Assembly (NCBI GenBank): GCA_034509495.1
Contig: CM067513.1
Coordinates: forward strand, 22,275,968-22,339,967
DNA length: 64,000 nt
Reading direction: 5' to 3'
Origin: Acestrorhynchus altus
Taxonomy: Eukaryota; Chordata; Actinopteri; Characiformes; Acestrorhynchidae
Within the stretch, counting starts at the first letter, position 1. Every line of letters begins with the position of its first letter. Shown here piece after piece: positions 35,501 to 39,669 of this stretch. Position numbers and translations under genes: made by a program. Below the pieces are notes generated by a model. It saw only the letters and a list, made by a program, of their open reading frames with translations, had not been told where the DNA came from and made no database searches.

Positions 35501-37242
35501 GCAAACACTCAATCCAGGAAAAGAACAAACATGTGAATTTGAATTTCTGTTAAATCCCTACCTCCGCACTCTTTAAGGCTTTCAGAAGGTTTGCCACAGT
35601 CTCTTTAAATGAGCTGATGAGGAGGCGGCCCAGCTGCTCAAACATAGCTCCCAAACAGGCCACAGCTGCCCTGTGAGAAAACAGCATTTTTCATTTATTT
35701 GTAATGCTACTGAATTACACAGGTGTCCTTAAGATGGAAACTACATTTAGGGTATCAGATAAATCCTGAACATTCTAAGAGCTTCAAAACACAATACAGT
35801 CCATGAGGCTTTATATAAAAAATCTAAAGGTCCGAAATAATGCACACATATTCGCATGTGCACATGCTGAAAACAGATTGAGGAGTGTGAGAGTGTGTGT
35901 GTGTACACATATGGGTTAGCAAGAACTGAGTGTGACAACGCACTCACAGTCGAGTGGGAAGGAAGCTGGGCGAGTCATCCTTGCTACGAATGATGTCATT
36001 GCAACGGTCCACAGTGAGGCTGGAGGTGAAAGAGTCGCCTACTCGATACAGCAGAGCCAGACAGTGCGCCAACAACCAGCGTGTGGAGGGACCAGGAGAA
36101 CCCAGTAGAATGGCTGTGAGCTGCTCCACTAACTGCTTCTGGTTCTTCCTCACATCCGCCTGACACAAAGATACATGCGCGTGCACACACACACACACAC
36201 ACGTGTGCCCAATTAATAATACTTTTTGGCAATTTGGATAGTTAAAAAAAAAAAAACTATTTTTCTTTGGCAAACTCAAAATTAAACACACTCAAAGAAG
36301 GCATCTGATAAGGATACGTATCAAAATATACAGATATGTGTGAAAGTTGGGCATGCAAACTTGCTAAATTCTGCAGTCCACAGTACTTGTTTCCAAAACT
36401 TATCTGGCTTATGTAGATCAGTGTTTCTCAACCCTGGTCCTGGATGCATCCTGCCCTGCATATTTCAGTACTTTCCCAGCTCTCCTGGGTGTCTGCCAGT
36501 GAATCCGCTAAACTCTGCAGGGTAGGGTGCCTCCAGGACCAGGGTTGAGCAACACTGGTCCATACATTCTATAGCAGGGGTCACCATCCCTGCTCCTGGA
36601 GAGCTACCTTCCCACTCCAACCCAAGTCTAAGAATCCATTCAGCCAATCTGAAGGCAGCAATAAGTTTGATCAGGTGGGAAGGATTAGGGTTGAATCTAA
36701 AGTCTGCAGGAAGGTAGCTGTCCAAATAAAGGGTTGGTGACCCCTATTCTATAGCATACTTCAAAAATTCTGATTCTGATTCTGTAAACTCTGTTTACTC
36801 TTCAGTTAAATTCAAATTCCATCAAATTGCTATCAGCATTACATCATCAGTCCTGGCCCTAAAGATCAAATACAAAAGTGACAAAGTTACAAATAACAGT
36901 TCCATGAACACAAAAATGAAAATACATCAAAGGACATTCTGCCCAATAGAATTAATTCTCTGTCTAACAACAAACAGAGACAGAGCCAGATAGAAAGACT
37001 GGCTCAAAGAAGACAGCTCATCTCTATATGTCTGAGAGAAAACAAGAATGAGAGACTCCACATTTCTGTCCAACAGCAAGCTCACTGTCTTGGCAAGCAT
37101 ACTGTCCTCCACTCACCCTGTCCGCCACAGGAAGCAGCTTCTTCAAAAAACGAAGCCATTCAAATACAAACTCAGCCCTCTGGTGTTCCCCTAGGCGAAT
37201 ACAGGCATCTTCATTCAAAAGCAGACTGTGGGCCTGTTCCAT
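1..37242 (-). CDS. heatr5a: HEATR5A, HEAT repeat-containing protein 5A, 33 coding exons, C-terminus missing
   Basis: This is a long alpha-solenoid protein of the HEATR5/Laa1 family. In yeast and animals these proteins bind AP-1 adaptors and support clathrin-dependent traffic between trans-Golgi and endosomes. The minus strand gives 33 exons joined by GT/AG sites with every phase compatible, 5,492 nt in all (about 1,830 codons). From memory, vertebrate HEATR5A is about 2,040 residues, so about 200 C-terminal residues lie left of position 1. Family landmarks in order are MEQAHSLLLNE at the start, [96 protein letters not shown] and [19 protein letters not shown]. I prefer 5A over the 5B paralogue because of [13 protein letters not shown] and [10 protein letters not shown], which I recall as 5A-type. 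No frameshift or internal stop is visible. Confidence 0.93.
711..935 (-). CDS. heatr5a: HEATR5A exon 33 (residues 1729-1804)
   Basis: 225 nt from CATCAG|GCAGCG to AAAG|GTAACA. It encodes SVSVLPTILYLLLGVLKEVV and SPMSRAEKSRAAWVELLRSA. It ends in phase 1 after LLEIWDK. Confidence 0.94.
1381..1653 (-). CDS. heatr5a: HEATR5A exon 32 (residues 1638-1729)
   Basis: 273 nt, the longest coding exon, from TTCAG|TGGATG to GAAG|[43 protein letters not shown] and LGILSELPSICSPE are near-identical to HEATR5A as recalled. A variable Ser/Gly/Pro stretch lies between. Phase 1 in and out. Confidence 0.95.
2001..2148 (-). CDS. heatr5a: HEATR5A exon 31 (residues 1589-1638)
   Basis: 148 nt from CTGCAG|GCATTG to AGAGG|GTGAGA. 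It encodes ALSVELLSVLHRLIVTRESP, EIQVAVLELVRQVVCAAQEH and VKEKRHSAE. It ends in phase 1. Confidence 0.94.
2252..3010 (+). mobile_element. Tc1-like transposon relic
   Basis: It starts CAGTGGTGCAAAATAGTATT after a TA. At 2,531 a plus-strand transposase start reads MAKTKELSKDTRKKFECLHQ, with the HTH region and part of the catalytic domain (SDKTK-like box at about 2,910) in shifted frames with stops. The 3' third and the right terminus are missing. It lies in the intron between HEATR5A exons 30 and 31. Confidence 0.8.
3183..3310 (-). CDS. heatr5a: HEATR5A exon 30 (residues 1546-1588)
   Basis: 128 nt from TTGTAG|GTGTTA to GACCAT|GTGCGT. It encodes VSVEFLCSPHSQNQMENITS and LHALQALFDVPWPRSKVGSD. 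The donor GTGCGT is mediocre but phase 0 and family alignment agree. A poly(A)/poly(T) run lies 50-80 nt upstream of the acceptor. Confidence 0.9.
3360..3388 (+). repeat. Poly(A) run, about 29 nt
   Basis: An uninterrupted A run. On the gene strand it is a T run 50-80 nt upstream of the exon 30 acceptor. Confidence 0.9.
3570..3806 (-). CDS. heatr5a: HEATR5A exon 29 (residues 1467-1546)
   Basis: 237 nt from TTTCAG|GTGGTT to CCTCG|GTGAAG. It contains [48 protein letters not shown] and SPEDISTDRLHLILG. The Ser/Thr-rich middle is a likely loop or phosphorylation region. Phase 1 in and out. Confidence 0.94.
3977..4190 (-). CDS. heatr5a: HEATR5A exon 28 (residues 1396-1467)
   Basis: 214 nt from TTTCAG|GTGTAT to CAACAG|GTGAAT. 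VYIVAVESTKK opens it, followed by a Gln/Glu-rich linker, then LATLSRLWLAVLQDYALLTL and AYASQLPTTG. It ends in phase 1. Confidence 0.92.
4310..4420 (-). repeat. L2/SINE-like 3' tail fragment
   Basis: Read on the minus strand it ends TGTGACCTCAGTTGTGAAGA followed by tandem TTTGA/TTTGATT units. This is the same type of 3' end as the L2 copy at 39.7-41.9 kb (AACTTCGGTTGTGAAGAG). The rest of the element is absent. Confidence 0.55.
4985..6640 (-). mobile_element. Rex3 (RTE clade) LINE relic, 5'-truncated and internally deleted
   Basis: Minus-strand translations match the fish Rex3 reverse transcriptase in order: REAFNSHLRE and GEAGDIESEW near 6,400, RRLRKGKQ near 6,040, SRLTRLCSIAWRTGTVP-type text near 5,830, GLRQGCPLSPVLFIIFMDRI near 5,330. 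CGGTGACAAAGGGCAGCCC at 5,328 is a conserved Rex3 stretch. The catalytic box FADD reads FVDD. Frames are shifted repeatedly and a piece between about 5,130 and 5,230 is missing, so it is dead. It sits in the HEATR5A intron between exons 27 and 28, in the gene's orientation. Confidence 0.85.
6707..7432. mobile_element. Non-autonomous DNA transposon (MITE) with 36-bp inverted termini
   Basis: The first 36 bases (from AGTATCCCAGTAAAACTGCC) are the reverse complement of the last 36 (7,397-7,432) with a single mismatch. The 654-bp interior has no open frame or recognised domain. No target duplication is evident. It lies 105 nt past the donor of HEATR5A exon 27 and about 70 bp from the Rex3 relic. 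Confidence 0.8.
7537..7716 (-). CDS. heatr5a: HEATR5A exon 27 (residues 1336-1395)
   Basis: 180 nt (60 codons) from GTGCAG|GTTTGC to CAGAG|GTAAGG. It encodes [29 protein letters not shown] and ETLAVLKAWAE. Phase 0 both ends. A MITE with 36-bp inverted termini ends 105 nt past its donor. Confidence 0.95.
7913..7981 (-). CDS. heatr5a: HEATR5A exon 26 (residues 1313-1335)
   Basis: A 69-nt exon of exactly 23 codons from TTGAAG|GTGGGA to TGTCAG|GTCTGG. It encodes VGAALRPAFSADAPPDVTAK then ACQ. It is too short for a simple ORF scan and is recovered from family order and phase 0 on both sides. Confidence 0.92.
8544..8722 (-). CDS. heatr5a: HEATR5A exon 25 (residues 1253-1312)
   Basis: 179 nt from TTTCAG|ATTTCC to CCAAT|GTAAGA. 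It reads FLVLHLANLVRMAFMAATDH, LGGLQMLLLIIRTFACV and [17 protein letters not shown]. This is one of the most conserved blocks of the family. Ends in phase 0. Confidence 0.95.
8881..9453 (+). mobile_element. Tc1-like element, internally deleted, both ends present
   Basis: The left end is CAGTGCATCCGGAAAGTATT after a TA, the right end is its inverted copy (CTTTCTGGATGCACTG). Only the C-terminal end of the transposase remains (AVIAAKGASTK-like text near 9,230) with a degraded AT-rich segment at 9,060-9,115. Confidence 0.8.
9528..9755 (-). CDS. heatr5a: HEATR5A exon 24 (residues 1177-1253)
   Basis: 228 nt from CAACAG|ACTCAG to TTCAG|GTCAGA. It starts with an acidic variable linker (SQEDNTDD), then LRWSTRVFAVECVCRIMVLC and DPAHFDMVLAQEQRL. 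Phase 1 in and out. Confidence 0.93.
9760..10425. other. Intron sequence, nothing recognised
   Basis: Part of the intron between exons 23 and 24. A short run of AGGAATAAGGAATTATTATT-type repeats occurs near 10,130-10,170. No coding or element match. Confidence 0.6.
10429..10652. repeat. Diverged dispersed repeat, copy A
   Basis: This stretch resembles 15,052-15,262 in the same orientation. It shares CATTCA-GAAGTG-AATTC, a TTTACACA-TGCATTT box and ATTTTACACAAATAT. No family recognised and no coding potential. Confidence 0.5.
10937..10995 (+). repeat. (AGAAT)n microsatellite at a LINE 3' end
   Basis: Eleven tandem AGAAT units. On the minus strand they are ATTCT units abutting the 3' end of the Rex1-like LINE, consistent with a tail made during target-primed reverse transcription. 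Confidence 0.9.
10996..13752 (-). mobile_element. Rex1/CR1-like LINE, nearly full length, inactivated
   Basis: On the minus strand, 5' to 3': an endonuclease start (GNVNSLPNKIDELSALTNQW, 13,400), more endonuclease (MIISGDFNHATLDSNLAAFH, 12,990), a linker (KPWVTQKVKAVLNRNKAAFQ, 12,560), RT fingers (RKAAGPDKVCPRLLRTCAAE, 12,080; LNDFRPVALTS, 11,910), RT palm (FLDFSSAFKTIQP, 11,720) and the catalytic FADD box at 11,456-11,467. The catalytic residues survive but frameshifts break the frame several times, and a (GGA)n expansion at 12,162-12,200 interrupts the linker. It is in the HEATR5A intron between exons 23 and 24. The exact clade name is uncertain. Confidence 0.85.
13973..14152 (-). CDS. heatr5a: HEATR5A exon 23 (residues 1117-1177)
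   Basis: 180 nt from ATGCAG|ATGTGA to CTCGG|GTGAGT. It encodes IKEVGLEGALFSLLDRESDL and LAHWLKLCKDVLSASS. It ends in phase 1. The preceding intron holds a Tc1 relic and the following one the Rex1-like LINE. Confidence 0.92.
14199..14810 (-). mobile_element. Tc1-like transposon relic, internally deleted
   Basis: It starts CAGTGGTGCTTTAAAGTTTG after a TA. The minus strand shows transposase C-terminal text (NFSKPMCRTYQQF near 14,490), then jumps to N-terminal text (VTKPSLK near 14,700), so the middle is deleted. The right terminus is missing. Confidence 0.75.
15052..15262. repeat. Diverged dispersed repeat, copy B
   Basis: Second copy of the repeat at 10,429-10,652, in direct orientation with roughly 65-70% similarity by eye over about 200 bp. 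Confidence 0.5.
15732..15876 (-). CDS. heatr5a: HEATR5A exon 22 (residues 1069-1117)
   Basis: 145 nt from GTGCAG|GTAAAT to CTGG|GTGAGT. It encodes VNLCSLYLSLRRAVVACLRQ, LAQCETEEVSQHAVALV and a short variable end (KELPRRDNTQL). It ends in phase 1. Confidence 0.93.
15900..17360. other. Intron sequence, nothing recognised
   Basis: Intron between exons 21 and 22. Short open frames on both strands lack splice context and family matches. Confidence 0.55.
17366..17535 (+). repeat. Imperfect (GACA/GAGA)n purine-rich repeat
   Basis: About 170 bp of degenerate GACAGA, GAGACA and CAGAGA units, low complexity. The apparent open frames on either strand are repeat artefacts. Confidence 0.75.
17691..17736 (+). 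repeat. (GA)n microsatellite next to exon 21 donor
   Basis: Pure GA repeat of about 22 units. On the gene strand it is a CT tract starting about 26 nt after the exon 21 donor. Confidence 0.95.
17762..17931 (-). CDS. heatr5a: HEATR5A exon 21 (residues 1012-1068)
   Basis: 170 nt from GTTCAG|GTGAGG to TGT|GTAAGT. It encodes VRNSCLVGCAVMQDSPDCLV, QAQAITCLQQLHMF and SPRHVNLATLVPSLC. A second in-phase acceptor lies 12 nt inside (exon edge 17,919). A pure (GA)n run begins about 26 nt past the donor. Confidence 0.93.
17940..18700. other. Intron between exons 20 and 21, low-complexity patches only
   Basis: AAAT/TAAA-type microsatellite patches at about 18,010-18,030, 18,345-18,386 and 18,538-18,556. 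Nothing else recognised. Confidence 0.6.
18719..18908 (-). CDS. heatr5a: HEATR5A exon 20 (residues 949-1012)
   Basis: 190 nt from CTGTAG|ATGTGG to CAAG|GTTCTC. It encodes MWSLHSLSMVVDLAGPLYHS and VEVQQSLGRCLNALVTSLGP. The donor GTTCTC is poor, but it is the only GT here that keeps phase 1 with exon 21 and the DLQG match. Confidence 0.88.
19051..19210 (-). CDS. heatr5a: HEATR5A exon 19 (residues 895-948)
   Basis: 160 nt from TCCCAG|GTTGAA to GTCCAG|GTAGAG. It reads LKTARDAITRTGHSLALGAL, YRYLGGISSPQHL and TLSQDNTSPEVQ. It ends in phase 0. Confidence 0.95.
19574..19764 (-). CDS. heatr5a: HEATR5A exon 18 (residues 832-895)
   Basis: 191 nt from CTATAG|AATTTG to GAGAG|GTGAGT. It contains FGPEEVQKPSLSLLMGALES and NPLLRCVAAEGLARLAQVL, both near-identical to the vertebrate family. 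It ends in phase 2. Confidence 0.95.
19775..20780. other. Intron between exons 17 and 18, nothing recognised
   Basis: AT-rich single-copy-looking sequence; only an (ACAA)n/poly(A) patch at 20,452-20,475 stands out. Confidence 0.55.
20789..20894 (-). CDS. heatr5a: HEATR5A exon 17 (residues 796-831)
   Basis: 106 nt from TCTTAG|GGCTCA to AAG|GTAAAT. It encodes AQVLEQFYERVRLQKGTRQQ, then AVHVHVTAALCCTLK. The GTRQQAV motif is family-typical. Ends in phase 0. Confidence 0.92.
21310..21412 (+). repeat. (TCA)n/(TTA)n/(TTTA)n compound microsatellite
   Basis: A run of ATC, ATT and TTTA units with no coding content, inside the intron between exons 16 and 17. Confidence 0.85.
21666..21829 (-). CDS. heatr5a: HEATR5A exon 16 (residues 742-796)
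   Basis: 164 nt from CCACAG|TTACAT to CAGAG|GTACAG. It carries SLEYDPFTIFEK, which separates 5A from 5B, and AAVHLFGVIFPHLDIQQ. It ends in phase 2. Confidence 0.93.
22311..23005 (+). mobile_element. Tc1-like transposon relic
   Basis: It begins CAGTGGGGAAAGTAAATATT after TA. Plus-strand transposase text VQAHLKFANDHLYDIEEALE at about 22,725 is followed by KTKIELFGINS and the GHFSAKGTG motif near 22,930. The N-terminal half is deleted between about 22,640 and 22,680. It abuts an oppositely oriented Tc1 element. Confidence 0.8.
23010..24064 (-). mobile_element. Tc1-like transposon relic, 3'-truncated
   Basis: Minus-strand transposase text GTGRLVKIEGKMTAAMYRET (23,290) belongs to the catalytic domain. 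Further right are HTH-region pieces and the terminal TGTGAACTTTCTGAATGTAC ending near 24,064. The left terminus is lost at the junction with the neighbouring Tc1 copy. Same family as 8,881-9,453 and 31,047-32,248. Confidence 0.8.
24501..24664 (-). CDS. heatr5a: HEATR5A exon 15 (residues 687-741)
   Basis: 164 nt from GCACAG|AGCATT to CAG|GTCAGC. It reads HFGTVLKLLLNDLTGPENTT, later SLLPPLCHNQDLALMGPTLQ and ends DMDQHYIEEQ (phase 0). This part of the solenoid is less conserved. Confidence 0.9.
25014..25123 (-). CDS. heatr5a: HEATR5A exon 14 (residues 650-687)
   Basis: 110 nt from TATTAAG|GTTGCC to GAAG|GTAAGA. It encodes LPSLVKSYGNQVKYTVTVFQ and LRVYEILALLSPKNYE, matching the RLYE-L-LLPP-TYEG motif of the family. 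It ends in phase 1. Confidence 0.92.
25335..25434 (-). CDS. heatr5a: HEATR5A exon 13 (residues 617-650)
   Basis: 100 nt from CTTCAG|CAATG to CTCA|GTGAGT. It reads AMKNLVVHCRDLLSEDVISR, then LLPLLSCAVALLTQ. It ends in phase 2. The frame was found only by joining exons. Confidence 0.9.
25803..25955 (-). CDS. heatr5a: HEATR5A exon 12 (residues 566-617)
   Basis: 153 nt from CTTTAG|GACCCA to TGTG|GTGAGT. It encodes PTVVEHHLPRMLLLVKCAFP and [20 protein letters not shown], a strongly conserved family segment. Phase 1 in and out. Confidence 0.94.
26110..26800 (+). repeat. Dispersed repeat with internal direct duplication and (AAG)n tail
   Basis: Two diverged units of about 266 bp follow one another (from about 26,128 and about 26,405). 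Each runs GATTGGCTGATGG or similar, then TCCAGGACA, CAGCTTTT and TTGCTTGTTATAGTG-CACCTA. The block ends just before an AAG-rich tract. I do not recognise the family. Confidence 0.5.
26803..26915 (+). repeat. (GAA)n-rich microsatellite
   Basis: About 110 bp of GAA units with CAA and GCA interruptions. The Glu-rich and Leu-rich open frames here are repeat artefacts. Confidence 0.9.
26925..28490 (-). mobile_element. L2-type LINE, 5'-truncated
   Basis: Minus-strand RT domain in order: SLYKTAAITPILKKPGLDPN (28,360), NNLRPISNLPFISKILEKVV, then a 172-codon frame with FDTISHSILLSRL, GVPQGSVLGPLLFIIYLLPL and the intact catalytic YADD box in CYADDTQLYLS (27,850). The 3' part (27,000-27,400) encodes the thumb with WLPVKY-like text in shifted frames. 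It lies between HEATR5A exons 11 and 12 in gene orientation. Confidence 0.85.
28533..28644 (-). CDS. heatr5a: HEATR5A exon 11 (residues 529-566)
   Basis: 112 nt from CAACAG|GTTGTG to TTTAG|GTAAAT. It encodes VVMGLAEDLLRSATQNSRIS, then MQRTQGGWLLLSALNTL. It ends in phase 1. The downstream intron carries the L2 insertion at 26.9-28.5 kb. Confidence 0.92.
28682..28757 (+). repeat. (CA)n(TA)n(TG)n compound microsatellite
   Basis: CA units, about 17 TA units and TG units in succession within the intron between exons 10 and 11. The alternating purine-pyrimidine run is palindromic and may form a cruciform. Confidence 0.9.
28827..29077 (-). CDS. heatr5a: HEATR5A exon 10 (residues 445-528)
   Basis: 251 nt from CATACAG|GTATG to GGCAAG|GTATGA. 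It reads MLDTVFSVLLYPSTSARLAA, then AWCLRCVAVAVPSEVAVLLD, and ends HCPLGIPHVKGK in phase 0. The HEAT helices are intact. Confidence 0.94.
29080..30260. other. Intron between exons 9 and 10, nothing recognised
   Basis: An open plus-strand frame at 29,508-29,894 is Cys/Phe/Leu-rich and has no family or splice support. Confidence 0.55.
30264..30419 (-). CDS. heatr5a: HEATR5A exon 9 (residues 393-445)
   Basis: 156 nt from GTTAAG|ATGCTA to ATAG|GTCTGT. It starts with a variable linker (ATSYEGNMETRVSSTDVG), followed by TTQHVLVCALLELGSVLQDL and AAPLLHDSSIG. Enters and leaves in phase 1. Confidence 0.9.
30623..30872 (-). CDS. heatr5a: HEATR5A exon 8 (residues 310-393)
   Basis: 250 nt from CATTAG|GCATGT to TGTAG|GTAAGT. 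It starts ACVVFISTLGGAWLEENF and contains [19 protein letters not shown] and EKAQIAAAKEI, the most conserved stretch of the N-terminal half. It ends in phase 1. Confidence 0.94.
31047..32248 (-). mobile_element. Tc1-like transposon, near full length, inactivated
   Basis: The left end CAGTGCATTCGGAGACTATT follows TA; the right end is ACTTTCCAGATGCAC. The minus strand carries the transposase end (KLDTVIACKGASTKY at 31,230) and HTH-region pieces, but the DDE core is scrambled and a 90-bp local duplication surrounds two CTCTCTCCACAGAG motifs (31,577 and 31,622). In the HEATR5A intron between exons 7 and 8. Confidence 0.8.
32320..32477 (-). CDS. heatr5a: HEATR5A exon 7 (residues 257-309)
   Basis: Acceptor GTCCAG|CCTCC, donor CACAG|GTCACT. 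I chose this of several nearby AGs because it keeps phase and yields ASRSGSKRTVLEEVMELV, matching the family. It carries GGFLRGCAGFLRASGDILKG and SVSRDVRVGISQ. A (TAGA)n run lies 60-110 nt upstream of the acceptor. Confidence 0.92.
32536..32589 (+). repeat. (TAGA)n microsatellite
   Basis: About 13 tandem TAGA/TCGA units, 60-110 nt upstream of the exon 7 acceptor on the gene strand. Confidence 0.95.
32600..33790. other. Intron between exons 6 and 7, nothing recognised
   Basis: No open frames, repeats or element ends seen apart from the flanking (TAGA)n. Confidence 0.55.
33825..33996 (-). CDS. heatr5a: HEATR5A exon 6 (residues 200-257)
   Basis: 172 nt from TGTCAG|TGCCTG to ATAG|GTAGGC. It encodes CLLELQREAVFLWSTELENV, then [19 protein letters not shown]. 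It ends in phase 1 with a G that joins CC of exon 7 to give Ala. Confidence 0.93.
34176..34325 (-). CDS. heatr5a: HEATR5A exon 5 (residues 150-199)
   Basis: 150 nt, exactly 50 codons, from GCTCAG|TCTCAG to AAG|GTTTAG. It reads SQGRHEIMLCLEKILKGLG and later CLTDRSMGVRCAAAK, both typical of the family. The donor is slightly weak. Phase 0 at both ends. Confidence 0.92.
34330..35555. other. Intron between exons 4 and 5, nothing but a hairpin
   Basis: AT-rich sequence without coding support; it contains the perfect hairpin at 34,900. Confidence 0.55.
34900..34922. repeat. Short perfect hairpin
   Basis: Arms ATGTGTCAT and ATGACACAT separated by AGGCC. No other signal around it. Confidence 0.5.
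35562..35670 (-). CDS. heatr5a: HEATR5A exon 4 (residues 113-149)
   Basis: 109 nt between CACAG|G and GAG|GTAGGG. Its first G completes the split Leu, then AAVACLGAMFEQLGR follows, a HEAT helix. It ends in phase 0 at LKALKSAE. No ATG lies near its start, so it is easy to miss in a start-to-stop scan. Confidence 0.9.
35948..36159 (-). CDS. heatr5a: HEATR5A exon 3 (residues 43-113)
   Basis: It runs from acceptor GTCAG|GCGGAT to donor CGACT|GTGAGT and opens ADVRKNQKQLVEQL. It carries [19 protein letters not shown], the best single match to HEATR5A. It ends in phase 2 inside a Leu codon completed by exon 4. Confidence 0.92.
36183..36202 (+). repeat. (CA)n microsatellite
   Basis: Ten CA units about 20 nt upstream of the exon 3 acceptor on the gene strand, where they form a GT run. 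Confidence 0.9.
36419..36557. mobile_element. Short hAT-like MITE
   Basis: 139 bp with imperfect inverted ends: CAGTGTTTCTCAACCCTGGT at the left and ACCAGGGTTGAGCAACACTG at the right. This terminus type is common in fish hAT MITEs. No target duplication is visible. Confidence 0.7.
36575..36746. mobile_element. hAT MITE with 8-bp target duplication
   Basis: About 172 bp with ends CAGGGGTCACC and GGTGACCCCTA, flanked on both sides by TTCTATAG (36,567-36,574 and 36,747-36,754). An 8-bp duplication and CAGGGG termini are diagnostic of hAT. It lies 17 bp from the MITE at 36,419. Confidence 0.8.
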
Positions 37243-37323
37243 CCTCATTCGTTTTATAGCTCTCCAACTGACCTCAGTCCTGCTGAGTCAATATACCTGG
37301 CACTGGCACTCACTGCATCATTC
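37117..37323 (-). CDS. heatr5a: HEATR5A exon 2 with start codon (residues 1-42)
   Basis: The acceptor CTTTCAG precedes 37,323 and the donor AGG|GTGAGT follows 37,117. Coding starts at 37,242 with MEQAHSLLLNE, the family N-terminus. Its context AGGATGG has A at -3 and G at +4. An in-frame ATG two codons upstream (37,248) would add Met-Arg. A three-codon upstream ORF (Met-Met-Gln) sits at the exon's 5' end. The exon ends in phase 0 after LLPVADR. Confidence 0.88.
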
Positions 37324-37329
37324 CTGAAA

Positions 37330-39140
37330 GAGAATAAATTGATACAGCAAATGATATAGAAGAATGGCCACAATATGTAATGTTCCTTTTTCTGGATCCT
37401 GATTTTTAAGAACAAAGCTGCCTTTAGCAAAAATGGTTTTCTGTGTAAGAATTATAGGTTAAGCTAGCACTGGCAACATAATCAGGTTACAACATTCAAA
37501 CAATGTTTTTCATACAAAACAAAACATTTGTTTAAAAGAATGTTTAAATTGCCCTGTGTACAGGACTCTATAGTCCGACATGTGAAATTATCTCCTCCTT
37601 TAATGCTGTAACAGTTAACAGTTTACCAAGAATCATAGCACAGTGATTAGAAACCTTAAGCTGCAACCAGCAAGAGATATTCCAGGACAGTATGTCCTGT
37701 AGACACAAATGCAATGGGGTTATGCAAATGGGGTTAATCAGGTGTTCTTAAGACTGCAAAATGTCAAGCAGTTTACTGCCGCTCAACTTCAGGATTGTCA
37801 GTTTGTCTTACGATGGTGACATTCTACTGTTTACTTATAAAAATGAGGCATCAGTCATAGCATTCCAGCTTTCTCTAGTCAGGTTGTTTGGATCAGTGTT
37901 GTTAATACATGATAATTCATCAAGAATTATTGAGATTAAAGGTCAGTCTTTGAAATCCTTGTATCGGTATCATATTGCATTTTGCTCCAGTTCAATTGTT
38001 GTAAATGCCACCATAGCTTACAAAAGATTGTTTGTACTATTATTACGGCATGGCTCACCATTAGGTCACCACAACACTGGCAATGCAGTGGCATTGCACA
38101 CAGTAAATACATATGACTGATAGGGAACATGGCAAGAATTTGGTGATACAATATGTATCAATATACAGGGGTAAAGATTCAATATAATGTGATACTGTGA
38201 GAACTGTATATATTATGAATAGAATCTGATCAAAAGAAAACTTTACTTCTTATGCAAAAACAACAGAGGGATCTCAAGCCAGAAGACAACACTTCTACCC
38301 AATAATCTACATTTAAACACAATACAAAATGATCCTGCCACCAATCTTTGCATGTACACTACTAATTAAACAATACTGTGTTTTAGAGAAATTATACAGT
38401 ACAGTATTGTTTCTCACTTTTTGAAAATTTCAATAGAAATGCTCTACACAGAAACTAAATGAAGTTTTCTTCTTTTGTAAGGTTGCAATTTTGAAGATAT
38501 GAGGTTTTCAGAATTGTTTTAATATTGGCTCTTCCACTGTGCTAAAAAAAAAATTGGACAAACATATTAGTCTGTAACTGATATAATTTCAGTTGCAGTC
38601 TATTACCCCTTTACAATGCCTATGGTGTAACATTTGCACTTTGGACATTTTTAGCTGGTTTATTAAAAAGAATTGACATATCGTCTAAAGATTCACTGTG
38701 TTCATGTGTTAAAAACTGACATGTTGTTGGTTGTTTCCAACATCCGTCTGAAGAGCCAAAATGTAAACTTATCTGACAAAGCACTGAATAATGCAGGCTG
38801 CAATGCAACCTTCCACAAACATCAGCACTACAGAACAGGCACAGAGGCTCACTGTCCTTTACCCACTATAAACCACCTATAAACAAATGTCTATCCCAAA
38901 GATAAGAAGGCATTAGTTGTGAAATGCATTAAAGAAAACAAGTTTTCACAGATATCAGGCAGTTCATTAGAGCAGCAGAAGCAGGACAGAGCTATTAAAT
39001 TGGCTTCTAAATTATAGCAGCTTCCTGTATGAACCTGTTACTGTGGCAACTGTACCCAAATTGATCTAGTGAATTTCAAAGACAACATGAATAAGGTAAC
39101 TTATTCAACTTAAACCAGCATAACACTTTATCTGACTCAC
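37330..39140. other. HEATR5A intron 1, exon 2-proximal part
   Basis: AT-rich sequence without recognised elements up to the minisatellite at 39,150. Open frames at 37,761-38,151 on both strands lack support. Confidence 0.5.
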
Positions 39141-39149
39141 TAATACACA

Positions 39150-39320
39150 CACTCACTCACTATCTAACTCCCTAACTAACTCACTAATTCACTAGATCAC
39201 TCATTCACTCAATAACACACTCATTCACTGACTAAGGCACTAAATCGCTCACCAAATCACTAACTCACCAAATCACTAACTCACCAAATCACTAACTCAC
39301 CAAATCACTAACTCACTCTA
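39150..39320 (+). repeat. ACTCACTA-type and 16-bp minisatellite
   Basis: Degenerate CTAACTCA units grade into about four copies of the 16-bp unit CACCAAATCACTAACT (39,250-39,312). Confidence 0.85.
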
Positions 39321-39479
39321 AAAGAAGAAAGCTGTAGTTAACTACGCTGTTTTTAAAGTTCAGCTACCTGGCAGTGGGGCATTGTATTACAGAAGGACCA
39401 GCTTTAGGTGTTCATCCAGTAACAAAGCTGTTTAAAGAGGCACTGAGTGACCGAAACACAGCAAATCAAGCTGTATGGA

Positions 39480-39625
39480 CGACTGCCTGATCTGTCTGAT
39501 GACTGATCTGTTCTGTGTGGAAGACTGTCTGACTTGTCTGACAGAGCTGTCTGGAGGACTGCCTGAGCTGTCTGGAGGACTGCCTGAGCTGTCTGGAGGA
39601 CTGCCTGAGCTGTCTGGAGGACCTG
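39480..39625 (+). repeat. 21-bp minisatellite, left part
   Basis: The last units are near identical with period 21 (unit contains TCTGGAGGACTGCCTGAGCT). Earlier units are degraded. The array stops at the left flank of the L2 insertion. Confidence 0.85.
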
Positions 39626-39669
39626 CTGTCTAGATGCAATCCCATCAAACCTACTGTGCCTAAGTGCTG

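Noticed and set aside
1..37242. HEATR5B instead of HEATR5A
   Set aside because: Several diagnostic segments ([31 protein letters not shown]) fit the 5A paralogue as I recall it. A phylogeny would settle it.
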